A stretch of DNA of 64,000 nucleotides, taken from assembly GCF_003048905.1 (NCBI RefSeq), contig NZ_PIRO01000001.1, positions 186,001 through 250,000 on the forward strand, written 5' to 3'. The position numbers and the translations under genes were made by a program. The first letter of the stretch is position 1; each line of letters begins with the position of its first letter. Of the stretch, positions 7,464 to 16,488 are shown piece by piece. The notes beneath the pieces are model-generated. The model was given only the letters and a program-made list of their open reading frames with translations, searched no databases and was not told where the DNA came from. Source of the DNA: Campylobacter concisus (lineage in GTDB: Bacteria; Campylobacterota; Campylobacteria; Campylobacterales; Campylobacteraceae).

Positions 7464-8165
7464 TTGAGCGAGCAAATTTATATCATAGGCGATGTGCACG
7501 GCTGTTTTAATACACTCTTAAAGCTTATTGACCAGTTTCCAAACAAAGAAAAATCTCAAATTTGCTTTGTAGGAGACGTGATAGATAGAGGGCCTTATAG
7601 TTGCGAGACAGTCGAGCTTATCATACAAAATAACTATAAAATGGTAATGGGAAATCATGAGCGAAGGCTGCTAAGCAACAAAGATTTCTTTTTAAAAAAC
7701 AAAATACCATTTGATACAAGTTGGTTTTACAATAATGGTGGCGAAGAAACATACAGATCATATCTAATTCAAAGCATAAACTTCAGAGAAAAACACATAG
7801 AATTTTTAGAGAGTATTCCAGTATATTTAGAGTTTAAAGACCACAAAAACCAAAACGGCGAGCATTTGGTCGTTTCACACTCGGCAGTTGGCAAGTTTTG
7901 GGATAAGAGAAACGATGATAGTTTAAAAGAGGAATTTAAAAAACACATACTCTCAGGCAGAGGCGATATGATGCAAATAGAGGGCATCTTTAATGTATAC
8001 GGTCATACCCCGGTTTGTGAAGCTAAATTTTACTCAAACAGCGCCAATATCGATACGGGATGTGTTTTTAATGAAGAAGAATATGACAAACTAAGTGCCT
8101 TAGAATTTCCATCGATGAAAATTTATACGCAAAAAAATGTTGAAAATTTTAACAAACAAGGATAA
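7464..8165 (+). CDS. Calcineurin-like metallophosphoesterase (PPP/ApaH type)
   Basis: Predicted dimetal phosphatase of 233 residues. The PPP-family signatures are in order: GDVHGC (about 8-13), GDVIDRG (about 37-43), GNHE (about 66-69), a later His in VVSHSA and VYGHTPV. This set is shared by bacterial PrpA-type Ser/Thr phosphatases and Ap4A hydrolases, and sequence alone does not choose between them. The start is TTG, supported by AAGGAG (7453-7458). The next gene begins 2 bases after the stop, so the two are cotranscribed and the phosphatase may act with or on that unknown protein. The 178 bases upstream hold a hairpin after the previous gene and nothing else recognised. Confidence 0.85.
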   Translation: MSEQIYIIGDVHGCFNTLLKLIDQFPNKEKSQICFVGDVIDRGPYSCETVELIIQNNYKMVMGNHERRLLSNKDFFLKNKIPFDTSWFYNNGGEETYRSYLIQSINFREKHIEFLESIPVYLEFKDHKNQNGEHLVVSHSAVGKFWDKRNDDSLKEEFKKHILSGRGDMMQIEGIFNVYGHTPVCEAKFYSNSANIDTGCVFNEEEYDKLSALEFPSMKIYTQKNVENFNKQG

Positions 8166-8167
8166 AA

Positions 8168-9193
8168 ATGTGGTTTTCTAAAAAGAGCTCTAGCTTTGCA
8201 AGCAGAGTTAATAAATTTTGGAGCGAGTTTGGCAAAAATTTAGACGCCATCAAACAAAATTTAGAAGATAAAAATTTTGAAGCTGCAAGCAAAATGACCG
8301 AAGAAGCGCTAAATTTATGTTTAGTTGATCCAACTTTTATGATAGGCCTTATTGATGGAAAGATCGATCTAGTACTCACTCCAGAAGGACTTAAACATAG
8401 GCTTTTGTGGCTTAAATTTATCAAATCGCGTATGCCAAAAGAGTATGAAGCAAAGCTTACTTGCACACTTGGCAAGCCACGTGCACCGCGCAATGTAGCT
8501 ACTATACAGATGTATGGCGTAAGCGTTGATGCAAATGAGGTCATGGTCTATGCAAATTTCAACGACAAAAGCGTGGATATGTGCCTATATAACGAGACTC
8601 TAAGTAAGCTTAAAAGCGAAGATGAAAACAAGGCATATACATTATCGCTCATACTTTGTGACAACGTAGTTGGTGAGATGAACATGATAAATATGCTTGG
8701 AGAGTTTGAGATAATAGACGAGCCAAGAGAAAAAGGCGTGCCACTGATCGACTTTGCCGATCTTATAGATGAGAAATTTGGCAAGGAAGCCTCAAACGAG
8801 CCGCTTAAGAATTTTATGGTCTATGAGCTAGAACCTCGTTCAAACAAGCTACGTGACGACGTTTTCACAGGATTTACATCTCTTAGCGAGCTACTAAACG
8901 AATACTACGACGGTGCAAGCGATACTTATAACGAAGCTTTTGAGCTTGGCATAAATTTTTGCTTTTTAGCCATATCTCACGGTGGCGACATACAGTTTGG
9001 CGTTGATAGCAAAAATAAAATTTCAGATGCGCTAAAGGAGAGTGAAATTTGCGAGATCATAGGTGAAGCAAATGGCGAGATGCGATCTTACATAGATCTT
9101 ATCTGCTTTGACAAAGACGAGCTAGAGAAAAAGACTAAAGAATTTAGTAAAGAGCTTGGAGTAAAGATAGAAATTTGCGAGTTTAAACGCTAA
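8168..9193 (+). CDS. Uncharacterised 341-residue protein
   Basis: I do not recognise a family. The protein appears soluble, acidic and without a signal peptide. Its N-terminus is a helical basic stretch (MWFSKKSSSFASRVNKFW). There is a central beta-rich part around residues 95-200 and a conserved-looking C-terminal segment with SHGGDIQFGV and YIDLICFDKDELE. It starts 2 bases after the phosphatase stop with AAGGA inside that gene's end, so translation is coupled. It could be a substrate or regulator of the phosphatase; that rests only on position. Confidence 0.7.
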   Translation: MWFSKKSSSFASRVNKFWSEFGKNLDAIKQNLEDKNFEAASKMTEEALNLCLVDPTFMIGLIDGKIDLVLTPEGLKHRLLWLKFIKSRMPKEYEAKLTCTLGKPRAPRNVATIQMYGVSVDANEVMVYANFNDKSVDMCLYNETLSKLKSEDENKAYTLSLILCDNVVGEMNMINMLGEFEIIDEPREKGVPLIDFADLIDEKFGKEASNEPLKNFMVYELEPRSNKLRDDVFTGFTSLSELLNEYYDGASDTYNEAFELGINFCFLAISHGGDIQFGVDSKNKISDALKESEICEIIGEANGEMRSYIDLICFDKDELEKKTKEFSKELGVKIEICEFKR

Positions 9194-9283
9194 TTTTACA
9201 TAAGATTTTACATAAAATAATACGAATCACACTAGCTAGTAAATTTATAAAAATATATTGTTAGCTGATACTAACTATTAAAT

Positions 9284-10105
9284 TTATCTCTTAAATTTTG
9301 AGCTGTTTGAGAGATAAGCACAAAGCTTTAGCCCATATAAAAAGATGATCCACGATATATAGATCCAGACAAAAAAGAAAAGCACGGCTGAAAACGAGCC
9401 ATAAACGCTTAGATAGGTCTTGTTGTAAAGGACATAATAGACAAAGGCTGACTTGCCAATATACCAAACAAGCGAGGCGACAAATGAGCTAAAAAATGCG
9501 CTCTTAAATTTTATCTCGTCATTTACTGAGATGAGATATGTGATGCAAAATATCGCCCAGATGATGAGATATGGGAATATGCTTAAAAAATTTATCGAGT
9601 TTGTGATCACGTTTGAGTTTAGCATCTCTTGAATGAGGCTTGAGAGATAAAAACTGCCAGCAAGACCAAGTGGCGCAAGCGTGATAAGCGTCCAATACGA
9701 ACTAAGTGCCGACCAAAATCCTCTAGCTCTACTTGCACGTGTCACTTTTAAAACTACATATTCATAGTCGCTAAAAAACATGGCTGATGTAAATATCATC
9801 GCCACAAAGCCAACTAAGCCTAAATTTCCGCTATTTTGTAAGAAATTTTGCAAATAGTTTGAGATGATCTCTTGATTACTTGGCAAAAGAGCCGAGAAGA
9901 TAAAGTCTTGAATTTTGGCGTAATAATCCTCAAAACTAGGCAATTTTGTAAAGATAGAAAATGATATAAGAAGTATCGGGATGATCGATAAAATCGTATG
10001 AAAACTAAGGCTTGAGGCGTAGTGAAAGAGCTCTTTGTCCTTAAGCGTTGGGAGCAAATTTAAAAACTCCTTTAAATTTTGCTTACTTAAGGACAAACGG
10101 CTCAT
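9284..10105 (-). CDS. YihY/BrkB-family membrane protein
   Basis: Inner-membrane protein of the YihY/BrkB family (Pfam Virul_fac_BrkB), once misassigned as ribonuclease BN. The exact role is unknown. The 273 residues carry about six membrane helices, with the family's N-terminal pattern YASSLSFHTILSIIPILL (about 26-43) and the central ARGFWSALSSYW segment. Length is a little below the usual 280-300. It follows the plasminogen-binding-domain gene by 3 bases on the same strand, so they probably share a transcript. It ends convergently with the 341-residue gene across a 90-base gap in which I see no clear terminator. Confidence 0.85.
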   Translation of the reverse strand: MSRLSLSKQNLKEFLNLLPTLKDKELFHYASSLSFHTILSIIPILLISFSIFTKLPSFEDYYAKIQDFIFSALLPSNQEIISNYLQNFLQNSGNLGLVGFVAMIFTSAMFFSDYEYVVLKVTRASRARGFWSALSSYWTLITLAPLGLAGSFYLSSLIQEMLNSNVITNSINFLSIFPYLIIWAIFCITYLISVNDEIKFKSAFFSSFVASLVWYIGKSAFVYYVLYNKTYLSVYGSFSAVLFFFVWIYISWIIFLYGLKLCAYLSNSSKFKR

Positions 10106-10108
10106 TTA

Positions 10109-10831
10109 TCAGTTATCTTCTTCGAAAAGTTTTTCGTAGTGAGCGTCGTAGTTGTTGATGTGCTCACTATTTAGCTTCCAAAACACAGTGTCTATGTCGC
10201 TAACTCTTGTATAAAATGGTAGCTGATAGTACTCAACCTCGCCACTTTTAAATTCTTTTAGTACTTTAAAGCTTTGGCAATCAGCAAAAACGCTTCTGCC
10301 ATCCATTGCTACGAAAATTAGACCGGCTGCACTTTGAGCGCACATTTTTCTAAAGTCATCTCTGCTTGGATTTGGCTTGTATTCGTAGCTTAGATACGCT
10401 CCTATAATATCTGGGTGAATAAATATCATATTTGGAAACGCAGACGTGATCTCTTCGTAAATTTCTTTATTTGGCACGATGATTAATGAGCGGTTATAAA
10501 GATAGTTTAGCACGACCATATCGCCATTTGCAGGTGCTATGCCTGGAAGCGGGAGTGCCTTTTGTTCAAGCAGATCAAACACCTCAAATCTAATCTTAGC
10601 AAAGCCAGAATTTTTTGAGATAACGCTAACTCTTGCGATGATAGAGCTATCAGTATCAAATTTATGAAGTACGACACCACTAGAGCCGATTAAAATTTCT
10701 GGACTATCAACTATCGTCGCTGTGCCGTCACTATCGACGCTAATTATAGGAGTTCTATACTCATTTAAAGAAAAATCAGCCCCAAAAGCAAAGCCAAAAA
10801 CTAGCGATAAAATCACAAATATACGTTTCAA
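10109..10831 (-). CDS. Exported protein with PgbA-type plasminogen-binding N-terminal domain
   Basis: A signal peptide (MKRIFVILSLVFGFAFGA) leads a 240-residue exported protein. The body resembles the N-terminal domain of Helicobacter PgbA/PgbB (PF15436): the stretch IGSSGVVLHKFD, the PANGDMVVLNYLYNRSLIIVPN block (about 100-121) and the downstream FPNMIFIHPDIIGAYL segment. It lacks the long C-terminal Lys-rich part linked to plasminogen binding in H. pylori, so plasminogen binding should not be assumed; a general epsilonproteobacterial envelope role is likelier. It is first of a two-gene unit with the BrkB-like gene and is divergent from the M23 peptidase gene. Confidence 0.72.
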   Translation of the reverse strand: MKRIFVILSLVFGFAFGADFSLNEYRTPIISVDSDGTATIVDSPEILIGSSGVVLHKFDTDSSIIARVSVISKNSGFAKIRFEVFDLLEQKALPLPGIAPANGDMVVLNYLYNRSLIIVPNKEIYEEITSAFPNMIFIHPDIIGAYLSYEYKPNPSRDDFRKMCAQSAAGLIFVAMDGRSVFADCQSFKVLKEFKSGEVEYYQLPFYTRVSDIDTVFWKLNSEHINNYDAHYEKLFEEDN

Positions 10832-10944
10832 ATATATCTCCTAAGTTTAAATTTTTAGAGCGATTATAGCCTAAAATGCTTTATCTTTTGCAAAATTAAA
10901 GCAAGTTTTAGTTAAAATCCCACCAGCTTTTTAAAAGGACATTA

Positions 10945-12114
10945 ATGCCTCGTATTTTTATAATTTTTGCAATATTATCTATAAATTTATACGCTATAAA
11001 GCCAAGTGTCGAAGAGCTTAGCTGGCCAAATGGAAGTAACTTCTTAAATTTCTTAGAGACAAACAAAATCCCACTTTCACTTTACTACAACTTAGCAACC
11101 GAAGATCAAGAACTAACAGAAGAGATCATTGCTGGCACAAAGTATCAAATTTATAAAGACGACAACGGCAACACCAAACAAGTACTAATCCCTGTTAGTG
11201 ACGAGCTTCAAATGCATATTTTTAGAGATGATAATGATAAATTTAAATTAGAATTTCTTCCCATCTCTTATCAAAGCGAAGATAAATTTTTAGCCTTAAA
11301 GGTGGACAAATCAGTCTCCGAAGACATTTTTGACTACACTGGCTCTGGCACGCTAGCTCTTGGCTTTAAAGAAATTTTTAAAGGAAGTGGCATTGATTTT
11401 AAAAAAATAAACAAAGGCGATACGATCGCTATCGTTTATAATCAAAAAATACGCATGGGCCGCTCTTTTGGTACTCCAGAAATTTATGCTGCGATGATAG
11501 AAACAAAAAATAAACGATATGTCATGTATAAATTTGAAGATAAATTTTATGATAAAAACGGCAAGAAAAATGATAAATTTTTACTAGTCCGCCCTCTTGC
11601 AAACGCTAGAATCACATCAGCTTTTACCCTAAAAAGATGGCACCCTATTTTACAAAGATATAGAGCGCACCTTGGCGTTGACTACGGTGCTCCAAAAGGT
11701 ACACCGATCAAAGCTGCAGGCGATGGCACGGTTAAATTTGTCGGGCAAAAAAGCGGATATGGCAGAACCATTATCATCTCTCACGCTAGTGGCTACGAGA
11801 CGCTTTATGCTCACTTAAATGGCTTTGCTAAAGGCATAAAAGGCGGTTTAAAAGTCAAGCAAGGTACGCTTATAGCTTACGTTGGCACAAGCGGTATGAG
11901 CACAGGGCCACATCTTCATTTTGGTCTTTATAGGGACAATAAACCTATCAATCCAGAAAGTGCAATAAAGGTCGTTAAAAGCCTAGAAGACAAGAAGGAA
12001 TCAGCTAAATTTAAAGCAGTTGTTAGCAAAAATGACGAGCTAATAAAAAATGCTTTAAATAATGAAAAAGAGTACCACAAAGTGGAATTTTTCCCTAATG
12101 TAATAGAATTTTAA
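10945..12114 (+). CDS. M23 peptidoglycan endopeptidase (Csd3/Pgp3-like)
   Basis: Periplasmic zinc metallopeptidase cutting peptidoglycan cross-bridges. H. pylori Csd3 and C. jejuni Pgp3 of this type set helical cell shape. A signal peptide (about 1-17) and a large N-terminal region with an OapA/LysM-like part (about 25-210) precede the LytM domain (about 220-335). The zinc and catalytic motifs are HLGVDYGAPKGTP (H...D) and HLHFGLYRDNKPINP (HxH). The 389 residues match Csd3 length (about 400). It is followed after 9 bases by mgtE. The assignment to the Csd3 branch, rather than Csd1/2, rests on the long N-terminal half. Confidence 0.82.
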   Translation: MPRIFIIFAILSINLYAIKPSVEELSWPNGSNFLNFLETNKIPLSLYYNLATEDQELTEEIIAGTKYQIYKDDNGNTKQVLIPVSDELQMHIFRDDNDKFKLEFLPISYQSEDKFLALKVDKSVSEDIFDYTGSGTLALGFKEIFKGSGIDFKKINKGDTIAIVYNQKIRMGRSFGTPEIYAAMIETKNKRYVMYKFEDKFYDKNGKKNDKFLLVRPLANARITSAFTLKRWHPILQRYRAHLGVDYGAPKGTPIKAAGDGTVKFVGQKSGYGRTIIISHASGYETLYAHLNGFAKGIKGGLKVKQGTLIAYVGTSGMSTGPHLHFGLYRDNKPINPESAIKVVKSLEDKKESAKFKAVVSKNDELIKNALNNEKEYHKVEFFPNVIEF

Positions 12115-12123
12115 AGGTAAAAC

Positions 12124-13491
12124 TTGAGCCAAGAACTAGAAGAAGCAAAAGAGCTGATAGATCAGCATTTAGATGAAAATTTAGAAGATAACGAACTCTC
12201 GCCTTATGAGCTAGCCCAACACCTAAAAACACTAAAGAAACACGATGAGGAGCTTTTTGCTCAATATCTTGAGAAGCTAGATCCTGAAATTTTAGGTGAT
12301 GTTGCTATCGAGCTACCTGATCACATGCTAAAAGATGTGATCGAACAACTTCCAGCTGAAAAGATCGTAGAAGCACTTGAAGAGCTAGAGAGTGATGATG
12401 CGACTGATTTGCTTCAATACATCGAGGATATCGATGAGGATAAAGCTAGAGAGCTTTTTAATGAGCTTGATAGAGAAAACCAAAATGAAATTTTAAGACT
12501 TAGAAGCTACGAAGAAGATAGAGCTGGTGCTCACATGCAAACAGAGCTTTTTTCGGCTCATCTTGAAGAAAAGCTTGGCAATGCAGTAGCAAGACTTAGA
12601 CGAGAAAAGCAAGAAGGCAAGCTAGAAAATATCTCTCAGCTTTTTATCATCGATAAAAATGGCGTTTTACAATACGCTATCCCACTTGAAGATCTTATAC
12701 TTTTTGATTTTACAAAGACGCTAAAGCAAAATATCGAGTCAGCACAGATCGATCACTACAAGCCACATGTTGCAAATGATATGGACCTTATGCAAAATGT
12801 CGCTGATATGTTTCAAGAGTACGATTTAAACGTTATTGCAGTTACTAGTAGCACTGGAATTTTACTTGGTCGTATCACGTCTGATGATATTCACGACTAC
12901 ATTCAAGAGAGTGCAACTGAGCAAATTTATAACCTAGCCGGCGTTGATGACGAGTCAGAAGAGGATGATACGCTATTTAAAGCAGGTCGTGGTCGTGCGG
13001 TTTGGCTTGGCGTAAATTTACTAACAGCTCTTTTTAGCTCATCTATAATAGGACTTTTTGACGAGACAATCGCAGCCTACGTCGCTCTTGCTGTTTTAAT
13101 GCCAATAGTTGCGTCAATGGGTGGAAATACTGGCACACAAGCGCTTGCCGTTACGGTTCGCCGTCTGGCACTTGGTGAGATCGAGTTTAAAGATGCCAAA
13201 AATGTCTTAAAACGTGAGGTTAGTATTTCACTCATAAATGGACTAATCTTTGGTGTGGTAATGGGCATAATCGCCTCTGTTTGGTTTGACAAAGGTATGC
13301 TTGGCGTTGTTATTGGGCTTAGCATGGTTACGAATTTATTCTTTGCTGGCTTTTTTGGCACGATCATACCTTTGACGCTAAGGCGCTTTAATATAGATCC
13401 TGCAGTCGGCTCAGCCGTCATTCTTACTACTTTTACTGATGCGATAGGATTTTTTAGCTTTTTAGGACTTGCAAAATGGATACTACTATAA
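12124..13491 (+). CDS. mgtE: Magnesium transporter MgtE
   Basis: Mg2+-gated Mg2+ channel of the inner membrane. Domain order is complete: an acidic N-terminal superhelical domain (about 20-125), two CBS domains (about 130-260, Mg2+ sensing), and five membrane helices (about 290-455) with the pore signature MPIVASMGGNTGTQ (about 325-338). The 455 residues are the normal length. The start is TTG, 9 bases after the M23 peptidase stop with AAAGG before it. Its last 16 bases overlap the Nudix gene. The pairing with a peptidoglycan hydrolase is probably only operon convenience. Confidence 0.93.
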   Translation: MSQELEEAKELIDQHLDENLEDNELSPYELAQHLKTLKKHDEELFAQYLEKLDPEILGDVAIELPDHMLKDVIEQLPAEKIVEALEELESDDATDLLQYIEDIDEDKARELFNELDRENQNEILRLRSYEEDRAGAHMQTELFSAHLEEKLGNAVARLRREKQEGKLENISQLFIIDKNGVLQYAIPLEDLILFDFTKTLKQNIESAQIDHYKPHVANDMDLMQNVADMFQEYDLNVIAVTSSTGILLGRITSDDIHDYIQESATEQIYNLAGVDDESEEDDTLFKAGRGRAVWLGVNLLTALFSSSIIGLFDETIAAYVALAVLMPIVASMGGNTGTQALAVTVRRLALGEIEFKDAKNVLKREVSISLINGLIFGVVMGIIASVWFDKGMLGVVIGLSMVTNLFFAGFFGTIIPLTLRRFNIDPAVGSAVILTTFTDAIGFFSFLGLAKWILL

Positions 13492-14060
13492 CCAATTTAG
13501 AAATTCTGCCTCTTGGCGAGTCAAAATATCTAAAGCCATTTAAGATGAAATTTATGCAAAATGGCGCTCAAAGAGACTGGGACTGCGTCAAGGTGATGAA
13601 TAGCGTTAGTATTTTTTTATATCACGAGCAAAAGGATGCCTTTTTGTTTGTAAAGCAGTTTCGCCCAGCTGTTTGGTACTCACAAGAGAAAGAAGGCATC
13701 AAAACAAATGAGCAAGGCTTTACTTACGAACTTTGCGCAGGCCTTATGGATAAAGGACTTAGCGAAGAGCAAACAGCCAGAGAAGAAGCGATCGAAGAAG
13801 TGGGCTATGAGCTAAAAGAGATAGAGCGTATCACGATGACATACGGTGCTTTTGGCTTTGGAGGCAATATGCAAACTATGTTTTACGCAAAGATCGATGA
13901 GAGCATGAAGGTAAATTCTGGCGGTGGCGTCGATGGCGAAGATATCGAGCTTGTTTTCATAAAGCGAGAAGATATGATGAAATTTGCCTTCGACGAGAGC
14001 AAAGTCAAGGGTTTTGGGCTTATCTTTGCTTATTTGTGGTGGGAGAAATTTAAAAGCTAA
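13476..14060 (+). CDS. Nudix hydrolase (ADP-ribose/UDP-sugar pyrophosphatase type)
   Basis: Hydrolyses a nucleoside diphosphate linked to another moiety. The Nudix box lies at about 89-111 (AGLMDKGLSEEQ then AREEAIEEVGY). It carries the NUDT14-like form in which the canonical Arg of REUxEExGU is replaced (EEAIEEVGY) while the metal-binding EE is kept. This points to UDP-sugar or ADP-ribose substrates. The 194 residues match that subfamily. It overlaps mgtE by 16 bases and is therefore coupled, and it ends convergently with a candidate small-protein gene. Confidence 0.85.
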   Translation: MDTTITNLEILPLGESKYLKPFKMKFMQNGAQRDWDCVKVMNSVSIFLYHEQKDAFLFVKQFRPAVWYSQEKEGIKTNEQGFTYELCAGLMDKGLSEEQTAREEAIEEVGYELKEIERITMTYGAFGFGGNMQTMFYAKIDESMKVNSGGGVDGEDIELVFIKREDMMKFAFDESKVKGFGLIFAYLWWEKFKS

Positions 14061-14137
14061 AACGATATCTTTTTAATAAGTGCAAAAACAACGACTGCCA
14101 CTAAAAAGATACCAACCAATATCACATAATCAGACAT
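14057..14137 (-). CDS. Candidate 26-residue single-span membrane protein
   Basis: The frame begins with ATG at 14137 and ends with TAG at 14057-14059. It encodes a 26-residue peptide with a short polar start (MSDY), a 17-residue hydrophobic helix (VILVGIFLVAVVVFALI) and a basic end (KKISF), as expected of an inner-membrane miniprotein. AAAGG lies 6 bases before the ATG in correct orientation. It overlaps the Nudix stop region by 4 bases on the opposite strand. Small size makes chance possible; the ribosome binding site plus the helix-and-lysines design argue for a real gene. Function unknown. Confidence 0.45.
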   Translation of the reverse strand: MSDYVILVGIFLVAVVVFALIKKISF

Positions 14138-14250
14138 AACAAGCCTTTAAATTTAAATTTTGGCTTATTGTAACCAAAATTTTAAATAAAGTAAGAACTT
14201 TATAACCGCACATATCATAAAATAACTCAAAAACACACAAGGAGAAGATG

Positions 14251-16344
14251 ATGAGCGAAAATGAAACTCTTTTTATAAACCGAGAATTAAGCTGGCTACG
14301 CTTTAATTCAAGGGTACTCGCTCAGTGCGAAAAGGAAATTCCTTTACTTGAAAAGCTAAAATTTATAGCCATTTATATGACAAATCTAGACGAGTTTTAT
14401 ATGATCAGAGTCGCTGGCCTAAAGCAGCTTTTTGCAGCTGGAGCTACTACAAGCAGTGGCGATGGCATGAGCCCACTTGATCAGCTAAGAGAGATTAGAA
14501 AATATTTACAAAATGAGCAAAATTTAGTAGAAGATCACTATAAAAAAACAGTAAATGCTCTTAGCAAAGAGGGACTTTTTATAAAAAATTATGACGAGCT
14601 TGATGATAGCTTGAAGCAAAAGTGCGACGAATACTTTTTCTCAAATATCTTGCCAGTCATCGTGCCTATCGCTGTCGATGCGACTCATCCATTTCCGCAC
14701 TTAAACAACCTTAGCTTCTCTCTTGCCGTTAAGCTTGCTGATATCGAACATCCAGAAATTTTAAAATACGGCATGATAAGAATTTCAAGAGTCTTGCCAC
14801 GTTTTACACAGCCAAGTAGCAATGTTTTTGTGCCGATTGAAACGATCGTGCATCGCCACGCAGAAGAAATTTTTCCAGGGTATAAGCTACTTAGCTCAGC
14901 TGCTTTTAGAGTGACAAGAAACGCTGATATCGTCATCGAAGAAGAAGAAGCGGATGATTTTATGATGATACTTGAGCAAGGACTAAAGCTTCGCAGAAAA
15001 GGGGCTTTTGTTCGTATGCAAATCGATAAAAACGTAGACGCTGACATCTTGGACTTCTTAAATTTTCATATGAAAATTTTTCATAAAGATGTCTATTTTT
15101 CAAGTATTCCGCTCACTCTTAGCTCGCTTTGGGAGATAGCTGGAAGCAAAAATTTTACCCACCTGGCAAATGCGCCTTACGTTCCAAAGACACTACCACC
15201 ATTTGGCAATGGCATCTCGGTATTTGACGCCATAGATAAAGAAGATGTGCTCTTAGTGCATCCATTTGAGAGTTTTGATCCAGTTGTAAGCTTTATCAAA
15301 GAAGCCAGCAAAGATCCAAAAGTCATATCTATTCGAATGACACTTTATAGAGTCGATAAAAGTTCACCAATAATTCAAAGTCTAATAGACGCCGCAAGCG
15401 ATGGCAAGCAAGTAACTGTGATGGTTGAGCTAAAGGCAAGGTTTGATGAGGAAAATAACCTGCACTGGGCAAAGGCGCTTGAAGACGCAGGCGCGCACGT
15501 GATATACGGTATCACAGGCTTTAAGGTGCATGCAAAAGTTAGCCAGGTCATCCGTCAAATCGGCGATAAGCTTAAATTTTATATGCACTTTGGCACAGGC
15601 AACTACAACGGCAGCTCAGCAAAAATTTACACTGACGTGAGCCTATTTACGAGCAAAGAGGAATTTAGCCAAGATACGACTTCGTTTTTTCACATCCTCT
15701 CAGGATATAATAAAAATCGCCGTCTAAACGCTCTTAGCATGTCGCCTTTTCAGATAAAAGAGCGTATCATCGAAAAGATAAGAGTGGAAGCAAGCAAAGG
15801 AAGCGAAGGTAGAATCATCGCTAAAATGAATGCCCTAATCGATGAAGATGTGATAAATGAGCTTAGCCGCGCATCAAACGCAGGTGTAAAGATCGATCTT
15901 ATAGTTCGTGGTGTGTGCGGACTAAGACCTGGCATAAAAGGTAAAAGCGAAAATATAAAAGTTCGCTCGATCATTGGTAAATACTTAGAGCACGCTAGAA
16001 TTTTATACTTTAAACATGCTCAGCCAAAAATTTACATCTCAAGTGCTGACTGGATGCCACGAAATCTAGAGCGTCGCTTGGAGCTTATGACACCTATCTT
16101 TGAGCCAAGGCTTCAAGAGAGACTACTTGAAATTTTAGAGCTTCAGCTAAGCGATAATGACCTAGCTTTTGAGCTACAAAATAGCGGCGAATACGTAAAA
16201 GTAGCAAGAAGTGAAAATGAAAAAGTAATATCTTGCCACGAAGTTTTGGAAAATTATATATCTAAAATTTACAAATCCGTAAAAAAAGATACAGATAAAG
16301 CAAAAGCCGATATGCTCGCAAGTAAGCTCTTAAAAGAGAGCTAA
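14251..16344 (+). CDS. ppk: Polyphosphate kinase 1
   Basis: Makes inorganic polyphosphate from ATP; in Campylobacter it supports stress survival and virulence traits. The full four-domain PPK1 is present (about 697 residues). The N-terminal domain opens [17 protein letters not shown], and the two phospholipase-D-like catalytic domains carry the histidines GFKVHAKV (about 430, the autophosphorylated one) and [10 protein letters not shown] (about 590). HFGTGNYN lies between them, and [14 protein letters not shown] follows. ATG 14248 is also in frame; I prefer 14251 because GGAG (14241-14244) is then 6 rather than 3 bases away. It is monocistronic with a strong terminator. Confidence 0.95.
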   Translation: MSENETLFINRELSWLRFNSRVLAQCEKEIPLLEKLKFIAIYMTNLDEFYMIRVAGLKQLFAAGATTSSGDGMSPLDQLREIRKYLQNEQNLVEDHYKKTVNALSKEGLFIKNYDELDDSLKQKCDEYFFSNILPVIVPIAVDATHPFPHLNNLSFSLAVKLADIEHPEILKYGMIRISRVLPRFTQPSSNVFVPIETIVHRHAEEIFPGYKLLSSAAFRVTRNADIVIEEEEADDFMMILEQGLKLRRKGAFVRMQIDKNVDADILDFLNFHMKIFHKDVYFSSIPLTLSSLWEIAGSKNFTHLANAPYVPKTLPPFGNGISVFDAIDKEDVLLVHPFESFDPVVSFIKEASKDPKVISIRMTLYRVDKSSPIIQSLIDAASDGKQVTVMVELKARFDEENNLHWAKALEDAGAHVIYGITGFKVHAKVSQVIRQIGDKLKFYMHFGTGNYNGSSAKIYTDVSLFTSKEEFSQDTTSFFHILSGYNKNRRLNALSMSPFQIKERIIEKIRVEASKGSEGRIIAKMNALIDEDVINELSRASNAGVKIDLIVRGVCGLRPGIKGKSENIKVRSIIGKYLEHARILYFKHAQPKIYISSADWMPRNLERRLELMTPIFEPRLQERLLEILELQLSDNDLAFELQNSGEYVKVARSENEKVISCHEVLENYISKIYKSVKKDTDKAKADMLASKLLKES

Positions 16345-16353
16345 AAATAAATT

Positions 16354-16386
16354 AAGCTTTTAGACCTAGTCTAAAAGCTTTTTTTA
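16354..16386 (+). terminator. Rho-independent terminator of ppk
   Basis: A 12-bp stem AAGCTTTTAGAC (16354-16365) and GTCTAAAAGCTT (16369-16380) with a 3-base loop is followed by TTTTT. It lies 9 bases after the ppk stop. The upstream A-run means it could also work for the converging ubiD transcript. Confidence 0.85.
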
Positions 16387-16488
16387 AATTAGCAAACAAA
16401 CACTAGCATTTGATTAAGCAAATATTATTAAAAATTTTAAATCCACAACAAAAAGCAAAATTTATAAATTTACTTGAGTACCTTAAAG

